DNA of 64,000 nucleotides, taken from Verrucomicrobiota bacterium (lineage in GTDB: Bacteria; Verrucomicrobiota; Verrucomicrobiia; Opitutales; Opitutaceae). The stretch spans positions 1 through 64,000 of the forward strand of contig JACRQG010000032.1 of NCBI GenBank assembly GCA_016222805.1, in the 5' to 3' direction. The first letter of the stretch is position 1. Each line of letters starts with the position of its first letter. Of the stretch, positions 59,450 through 64,000 are shown piece after piece. The translations under genes were made by a program, and so were the position numbers. The notes beneath the pieces are model-generated. The model did not search any database. It saw only the letters and a list, made by a program, of their open reading frames with translations, and had not been told where the DNA came from.

Positions 59450-61005
59450 TCCAGCGCGAGGATGACCACGGACTTCGCAGGCAGGTCCACCTGCAATGAA
59501 CCCACGGCGAGGGTCGCACCGGTGAAGGGTACCGGCTGGATCGCCGTGGGCGCGGCGAAGGTGTTGTGCGTGTTGATCGCCGGGGCGGTGAGCACGCGGC
59601 CGCGGACGGCCTTGGGCGTCACACCGGTGAGGGTGCAGGTAACGGTGGCGGCGGTGTTGGGGTCGCAGTTGGCGAAGCTCAGGTGGATCTTCCCGGCCTT
59701 GTCGCGGGAGGCCGACACACTGACCGCCGGGATCTTCTTTCCGCCGAACTCGTAGTCGGGCGACTGCACCTCCAGCGGCAGCGCCGTGGCGTCCTGGTGG
59801 ACGTTGAACATCTCGAAGACATGGTACGTCGGGGTGACGATCATCTTCTCCTTGTCGGTGAGGATGACGGACTGGAGCACGTTGATGATCTGGGCGATGT
59901 TGGCCATGGTCACGCGGTCGGCGTGGGCGTGGAAGATGTGGAGGTTGAGGGCGGCGACGAGGGCGTCGCGCAGCGTGCTCTGCTGGTAGAGGAAGCCGGG
60001 GTTGGTGCCGGCCTCGACGTCGTACCAGGTGCCCCACTCGTCGACGACCAGGCCGATCCGCTTCTGGGGATCGTACTTGTCCATGATCGCGGAGTGCCTG
60101 GTGACGAGTTCCTCCATGTGGAGCGTGCGCTGGAGGGTGGCGAACCACATGTCCTCGCCGAACTGGGTGGCGTGGCCCTTGCTGCCGCGCCAGTTGCCGG
60201 TCGGCAGCGTGTAATAATGGAGGGCGAGGCCGTGCATGCGGTTGCCGACGTTCTTCATCAGGACCTCGGTCCACTCGTAGTTGCCCTCGTTGGGTCCGCA
60301 GGCGATGCGCTGGATGCGCAGGTCGCGGCGGTAGTTTTTCACGAAGGTGTTATAGCGCTTGTAATTGTCGGCGTAGTACGCGGGCGTCATGTTGCCGCCG
60401 CAGCCCCAGCTTTCGTTGCCGATGGCGAGGTAGCGGACGTTCCAGGGCTTGTCGCGGCCGTGGGCGCGGCGGAGGTTGGCCATGGGGGAGCTGGCGTCGG
60501 AGGTCATGTACTCGACCCACTCCATCGCCTCCTGCACGGAGCCGCTGCCGACGTTCAGGCAGACGTAGGGTTCGATGCCGAGCAGCTCGCAGAAATCGAG
60601 AAACTCATGCGTCCCGAAGTGGTTGTTCTCCACGACGCCGCCCCAGTGGGTGTTGATCATGGAGGGGCGCTTCTCGCGGGGGCCGATGCCGTCCTTCCAG
60701 TGATATTCGTCGGCGAAGCAACCGCCCGGCCAGCGGAGTTGCGGCACCTTGAGCGTGCGCAGGGCGGCGAGGACATCGTTGCGGTAGCCCTTGGTGTTGG
60801 GGATGGGGGAATTCTCGCCGACCCAGATCCCCTCGTAGATGCAGCGGCCGAGATGCTCGGAGAAATGGCCGTAGATGTGCTTGTTGATCACCGGTCCGGG
60901 CTTGGTGGCGTCGAGGGTGAGCGACACCGGGCGCGCCGGGGCGGCGGTGGCGGCGCCGGCCAACGCGGCGGACAAGAGAAGCATCAGGGGGAGTTTCGAG
61001 GTCAT
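59446..61005 (-). CDS. GH51 alpha-L-arabinofuranosidase, 519 aa
   Basis: Removes terminal alpha-L-arabinofuranose from arabinan or arabinoxylan oligosaccharides. Signal peptide [20 protein letters not shown]. The GH51 core starts [20 protein letters not shown], then [18 protein letters not shown]. The acid/base is E198 in [18 protein letters not shown] and the nucleophile is E323 in [20 protein letters not shown]. The late [20 protein letters not shown] block is also diagnostic. A C-terminal beta-sandwich follows ([20 protein letters not shown]). It is bracketed by REP pairs on both sides. It overlaps the GH43 ATG by four bases and sits in the pectin side-chain cluster. Start 61005 is the first ATG before the signal peptide. 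Confidence 0.95.
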   Translation of the reverse strand: MTSKLPLMLLLSAALAGAATAAPARPVSLTLDATKPGPVINKHIYGHFSEHLGRCIYEGIWVGENSPIPNTKGYRNDVLAALRTLKVPQLRWPGGCFADEYHWKDGIGPREKRPSMINTHWGGVVENNHFGTHEFLDFCELLGIEPYVCLNVGSGSVQEAMEWVEYMTSDASSPMANLRRAHGRDKPWNVRYLAIGNESWGCGGNMTPAYYADNYKRYNTFVKNYRRDLRIQRIACGPNEGNYEWTEVLMKNVGNRMHGLALHYYTLPTGNWRGSKGHATQFGEDMWFATLQRTLHMEELVTRHSAIMDKYDPQKRIGLVVDEWGTWYDVEAGTNPGFLYQQSTLRDALVAALNLHIFHAHADRVTMANIAQIINVLQSVILTDKEKMIVTPTYHVFEMFNVHQDATALPLEVQSPDYEFGGKKIPAVSVSASRDKAGKIHLSFANCDPNTAATVTCTLTGVTPKAVRGRVLTAPAINTHNTFAAPTAIQPVPFTGATLAVGSLQVDLPAKSVVILALE

Positions 61006-61063
61006 GAGGCGGAGGGCGGGGAACGGCCGGAGGTTTCCGAACGTACGGAAGATCGAATTTCCT

Positions 61064-61138
61064 GTAGGCGGGGCGACCCCGCCCCGCGGGGATCGGGCGG
61101 CCACGCCGACAGACGCGGGACGGGGTCGTCCCGCCTAC
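61064..61138. repeat. Head-to-head REP pair upstream of GH51
   Basis: Unit 61064-61087 reads GTAGGCGGGGCGACCCCGCC plus CCGC; unit 61115-61138 is inverted, on minus GTAGGCGGGACGACCCCGTC plus CCGC. A 27-base spacer separates them. It lies 59-133 bases upstream of the GH51 start codon. Confidence 0.85.
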
Positions 61139-61213
61139 AGGACGAAAAGAACGGGAGAGGATAGGTGGAACCGGGGGGCATGGCGGTGTTATTCCGCGCC
61201 AGACAGTCCGCGG

Positions 61214-62935
61214 TCAGCGCGGCTTTTCGAGTTCCGCCCGGAGGCCGGCAAACACCTCGCGGGTGGCGTCGTCCGGGGCCACGCGTTGCCCCAACTCGAT
61301 CAAGGCGGCGGCCTCCTCGCGGAAGCCGTGCTGCAGGAACAACTCGGCCGCGCGCCGGACCAGCAGCGGCCGGCGCGGGAACAGGCGGATGCCCTCGTCG
61401 AGTACGGCGAGGTGGCCGCGGGTGGGTTTCACCGCGCACTGCTGCCAGGTCTCGGCGATGAGTTCGTAGACCTCCGGGAGGGGGGGAAGGGCCTCCCGGG
61501 CGGCAAAAAGCGGCTGCAGCACGGTGGCGGTCTGGGTCGCGTCGAGCGGTGCGGACGCGCGGAGGGCGGCAAAGCGCAGGCGGGCGAGTTCGTAGTTGGC
61601 CCGGGGGCGGAGGGAGCCGAGGCGCGCGGCCGCCTCGAGCAGGTCGCGCGCCGCGGCCTCGTCACCGGCATCGACCTCGCAAAGACCCATGACGGCCAGG
61701 AGGCGCGGGTCGCGATGATCGCGGTCGTAGGCGCGTCGGAAGGTGCGCCGGGCCAGCTCGAGGTACTTGGGAGCCAGACCGGGCGAAAGGTTCCGCACGT
61801 AGGGAACCTCGAGCCGTTCCCAGTCCCCTTTGATGCGCGCGATTTGATCCTCGGTGGCGTTGAGGAGGGAAAACGCCGGGAACTTCAACTCCCGGGGCAG
61901 CCGGAAGGTGGCGTCCTTGTTCGTGGCCTGGGGCAGGTAGGCGTTGAGGCGACGGCGGGCCTCGGCGTAATCGAACCCGAAGCACTCGAGAAAAGTCGCT
62001 TCGCTGGTCATCCCGGCGGCGCACTTTTCCACGAAGCGCCAGAGGGCGGCCCGGTGGGCCTGCCTGTCGGCATCGAGTCCCCAGCGGACGAGGAGCGCGG
62101 CGTGGGCCTGCCATTTCCGCGTGGCTTCCGCGAGCGGAGCCGGTCCCGACGGCAGCACGGGAGGCTGGAACAACTGCGCCAGCGGACCGACCGGAGGCTC
62201 GACGCCGGGCGGGAGTTTCGCGGGATCCGCCGGCACCGGGCCGGGCCACTCCATCGCCTCGAGCGAAATCCGGTCGCCGTCATAATGGACCTTCTGATAC
62301 AAGCCGAGGAAGCCGGTGACGAACCAGAGCGGCAGGGCGGGCACGCGGCCGACCAGGAGGTACTTGATGTAGTCGTGCGTGAGGCTCAGCCGGTCGGCGT
62401 CGAAATCATCCCGCCGGACGATCATGAAGACGGCCATGGCATCCCGGTCCCAGAGGCGGAGGTTGGGCAGGAAGCTGTAGCGGCGCTGCGGCGTCGGGAG
62501 GCGGAACCCCCGCGAGCCGGGCCCCGGCGGAGGCTCCCCGGCGGAGTCGGGCTCGGTCGTCTGCAGCATCTTTCGGATGACTTCCTGCGAGGACGCCGGC
62601 TGCAGTTCCTCGTCGTAGAGGATGAGCGTGCGGGGGACCGTGAACTGCAGGCGCAGTTCGGGCGGCAGGAGTTCGCCGAGCAATTCGTGGAGCCGGTGAT
62701 GCACCTCAACCACGCGCCGGGTGGTGGCATCGCGGGAGCGCGACAGGATCTCGAAACCCAGCACCTCGCCATGGCGCCACGGCGGACCCTTGGTGGCTTC
62801 CTCGACGAGGAAAGGCGGGAGCGCGACGGCGATGTCCTCGCCGATCTCGGCGGCGGAGGCGGGGTCCGTGAGCGACGCGAGGATCGCCGCGAGGGCGAGG
62901 AGTCCCCGACCGATCTCGCAACCGCGCTTCAACAA
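61214..62935 (-). CDS. Degenerate peptidase-MA/TPR protein, about 573 aa
   Basis: No Met lies near the exported N-terminus, so the start is taken as TTG at 62935 (adjacent TTG 62932 equally good), directly before LLKRGCEIGRGLLALAAILA, a signal segment. The first third has FEILSRSRDATTRRVVEVHH and TVPRTLILYDEE, then SLTHDYIKYLLVGRVPALPL with WFVTGFLGLYQ. That layout matches DUF1570-type gluzincin peptidases (HExxH, then PxWxxEGxAxY), but here HExxH is HDYIK and the downstream Glu is Thr, so catalysis is very probably lost. The second half is TPR-like (YLELARRTFRRAYDRDHRDP, ALIELGQRVAPDDATREVF). It lies upstream of GH51 with a 208-base gap. Confidence 0.6.
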   Translation of the reverse strand: MLKRGCEIGRGLLALAAILASLTDPASAAEIGEDIAVALPPFLVEEATKGPPWRHGEVLGFEILSRSRDATTRRVVEVHHRLHELLGELLPPELRLQFTVPRTLILYDEELQPASSQEVIRKMLQTTEPDSAGEPPPGPGSRGFRLPTPQRRYSFLPNLRLWDRDAMAVFMIVRRDDFDADRLSLTHDYIKYLLVGRVPALPLWFVTGFLGLYQKVHYDGDRISLEAMEWPGPVPADPAKLPPGVEPPVGPLAQLFQPPVLPSGPAPLAEATRKWQAHAALLVRWGLDADRQAHRAALWRFVEKCAAGMTSEATFLECFGFDYAEARRRLNAYLPQATNKDATFRLPRELKFPAFSLLNATEDQIARIKGDWERLEVPYVRNLSPGLAPKYLELARRTFRRAYDRDHRDPRLLAVMGLCEVDAGDEAAARDLLEAAARLGSLRPRANYELARLRFAALRASAPLDATQTATVLQPLFAAREALPPLPEVYELIAETWQQCAVKPTRGHLAVLDEGIRLFPRRPLLVRRAAELFLQHGFREEAAALIELGQRVAPDDATREVFAGLRAELEKPR

Positions 62936-63101
62936 AGTGAGAGCGCGGCCCGGGGAGGTGCCACGTGGTCGCGACGCAGTGCGCGGTGGAGGACGCGCGC
63001 CCCAACGTCGCAGCGAAACCGGACCCACCCCGGCGCGGGCGGTCTCCTGCCTCGCGACGTAGTTCGTCGGAATCACCGGCCGGCGTGACAGGGGCGGCGA
63101 T

Positions 63102-64000
63102 CTACCCCTTCCGCGACAGATCCGGCACCACGAACGGCGCGCGGTAGTTGCGGGTGAGGAGCGGATTGGCCTGGGCGGCGAACTCGCCGGTGAAGCGCTC
63201 GTTCTTCGCGTCGACCGCGAGCAGCACACCGAGGGTGAGCGGGGTGGCCTTGACGTCGACCTGGTTGGCGGCGAGGTGCTCGAACATCCGGCCGCAAGCC
63301 TCGGCGAGGCCGGCGTTGCCCTTGATCCGCTCGCGCAACGCGTCCGGCGCGGCGGTGCGGCCGAGCAGATGCGAGATGTTGCCGAGATGGCAGAGGGCGC
63401 TGGACACGTGGCCTTCCTCGATCGGGCCGTAGAGGTCCGCCGTCTTCCGGCTGCGCACGACGTCGATGAAGTTCTGCATGTGGCGATCGACGCCCTTGAA
63501 TTCCTTCAGCGTCTTGCCGGCCTTGTCGTAGGCGGTCGCGGTGAAGTAGTTGGTCGTGACAAGGCTGCCGCCCTCGCAGTCGATCACGTTGCCCACGCCG
63601 ACGCCGCGGTAGTTGTCCATGGCGTCGCGCCGGCCGCCCTTGTCGCCGCCGCCGGCGGCTCCCGCCTTGGCGGGCAGGCCGCGCACCTCAAAGATGAGCG
63701 GGGCGCTGGCGTAGTCATGAATCACCACCTGGGTGTTGGGGGTGTCGCCGTCGTCGACGTAGCCGAGTCGACCGCCGACACTGAGCGTGGTGCGCGGCAG
63801 GCCGGTCTCGCCGAGGAACCAGCGGGCGACGTCCATCTGGTGAATGCCCTGGTTGCCGACGTCGCCATTGCCGGTGACGTGGACCCAGTGCCAGTCGTAA
63901 TGCAGGCGCTTGCGCTTGGGTGGGACGAGCGGGGCGGGACCGCACCAGAGATCGAAGTTGATGTTGGCCGGAATCTGCAGGGGCGCGTCGGCGCGGCCGA
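63102..64000 (-). CDS. Gfo/Idh/MocA-family oxidoreductase, C-terminal part (5' end outside window)
   Basis: Third secreted-type sugar dehydrogenase-like protein; the N-terminal half with Tat signal and nucleotide loop is beyond the right edge. The visible part opens with INFDLWCGPAPLVPPKRKRL, then HYDWHWVHVTGNGDVGNQGI and HQMDVARWFLGETGLPRTTL, all diagnostic of the family. It goes on with VGNVIDCEGGSLVTTNYFTA, HMQNFIDVVRSRKTADLYGP, HVSSALCHLGNISHLLGRTA and ends NYRAPFVVPDLSRKG, stop TGA-free TAG-free at 63102. The same branch as the copy at 15923, with HYDWHW and LCHxGNIS in common. It is the upstream gene of the arabinan cluster; role in that pathway not known. Confidence 0.9.
   Translation of the reverse strand, partial: GRADAPLQIPANINFDLWCGPAPLVPPKRKRLHYDWHWVHVTGNGDVGNQGIHQMDVARWFLGETGLPRTTLSVGGRLGYVDDGDTPNTQVVIHDYASAPLIFEVRGLPAKAGAAGGGDKGGRRDAMDNYRGVGVGNVIDCEGGSLVTTNYFTATAYDKAGKTLKEFKGVDRHMQNFIDVVRSRKTADLYGPIEEGHVSSALCHLGNISHLLGRTAAPDALRERIKGNAGLAEACGRMFEHLAANQVDVKATPLTLGVLLAVDAKNERFTGEFAAQANPLLTRNYRAPFVVPDLSRKG

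Noticed and set aside
59450-60274. Extension of the GH43 frame upstream of 59449
   Set aside because: It overlaps GH51 in another frame and reads as Arg/His/Pro-rich sequence without homology.
1-64000. tRNA, rRNA or CRISPR in the window
   Set aside because: Gaps were read for CCA-ended cloverleaf patterns and direct repeats; only palindromic REP-type repeats were found.

Overview
The window is high-GC bacterial DNA, tightly packed with genes on both strands. The gene content points to a verrucomicrobial bacterium close to Opitutaceae: several secreted glycoside hydrolases, Gfo/Idh/MocA oxidoreductases with Tat signals, a DUF6807 protein, a TonB-dependent receptor of the type common in that phylum, a GH144-like enzyme and many secreted SGNH hydrolases. 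This placement rests on content and is an inference; no rRNA, tRNA, CRISPR array or replication origin was seen.

Layout. 1-220: the last 55 codons of an IS481-type transposase. 224-9132 (minus): SGNH hydrolase, PL6 polysaccharide lyase, DUF1643 protein, a large SWIM/SNF2 helicase and glycyl-tRNA synthetase. 9280-17392: Do/DegP protease, a GT-C-like membrane protein with glycine-rich inserts, DUF6807, a GH-A clan lipoprotein and a Tat Gfo/Idh/MocA oxidoreductase. 17416-18519: a nucleotidyltransferase fused to a GHMP (HddA-like) kinase. 18754-26063: a pseudopilin, a one-pass membrane protein and an ATP-grasp ligase on plus, converging on an ABC(cNMP) / ATP-grasp / SET operon on minus, then peptidase T. 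26082-35152: a second membrane GT-C-like protein, a methyltransferase, a protein with a hidden kinase-fold signature, small unknowns, HEAT + Gfo/Idh, DUF5069 and TrpB2. 35412-41388: DUF4197, SGNH hydrolase, GH144 and the TonB-dependent receptor. 41489-53926: a RAYT remnant and a five-gene minus-strand operon (degenerate TlpA-like protein, Fn3/PA14 protein, helical-repeat protein, RHS giant, small partner gene). 54254-64000 (minus): GH53, SGNH-GH43, GH43-GH43, GH51, a degenerate peptidase/TPR protein and a truncated Gfo/Idh/MocA. The three types GH53, GH43 and GH51 together would attack the arabinan and galactan side chains of pectin.

A second layer runs through the gaps: about 24-base palindromic units beginning GTAG or GTGG, often in head-to-head pairs. 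These look like REP/BIME elements, and a decayed N-terminal piece of a REP-associated tyrosine transposase lies in the same window. In at least five genes the TAG stop codon is the TAG of such a GTAG unit, and one REP pair is read in frame at the start of a GH43 gene.

The best candidates for undescribed biology are the REP/stop-codon link, the two ATP-grasp + SET + ABC(cNMP) locus, the nucleotidyltransferase-heptokinase fusion, the kinase-like protein at 28603, and the RHS operon with its compositionally distinct tip.
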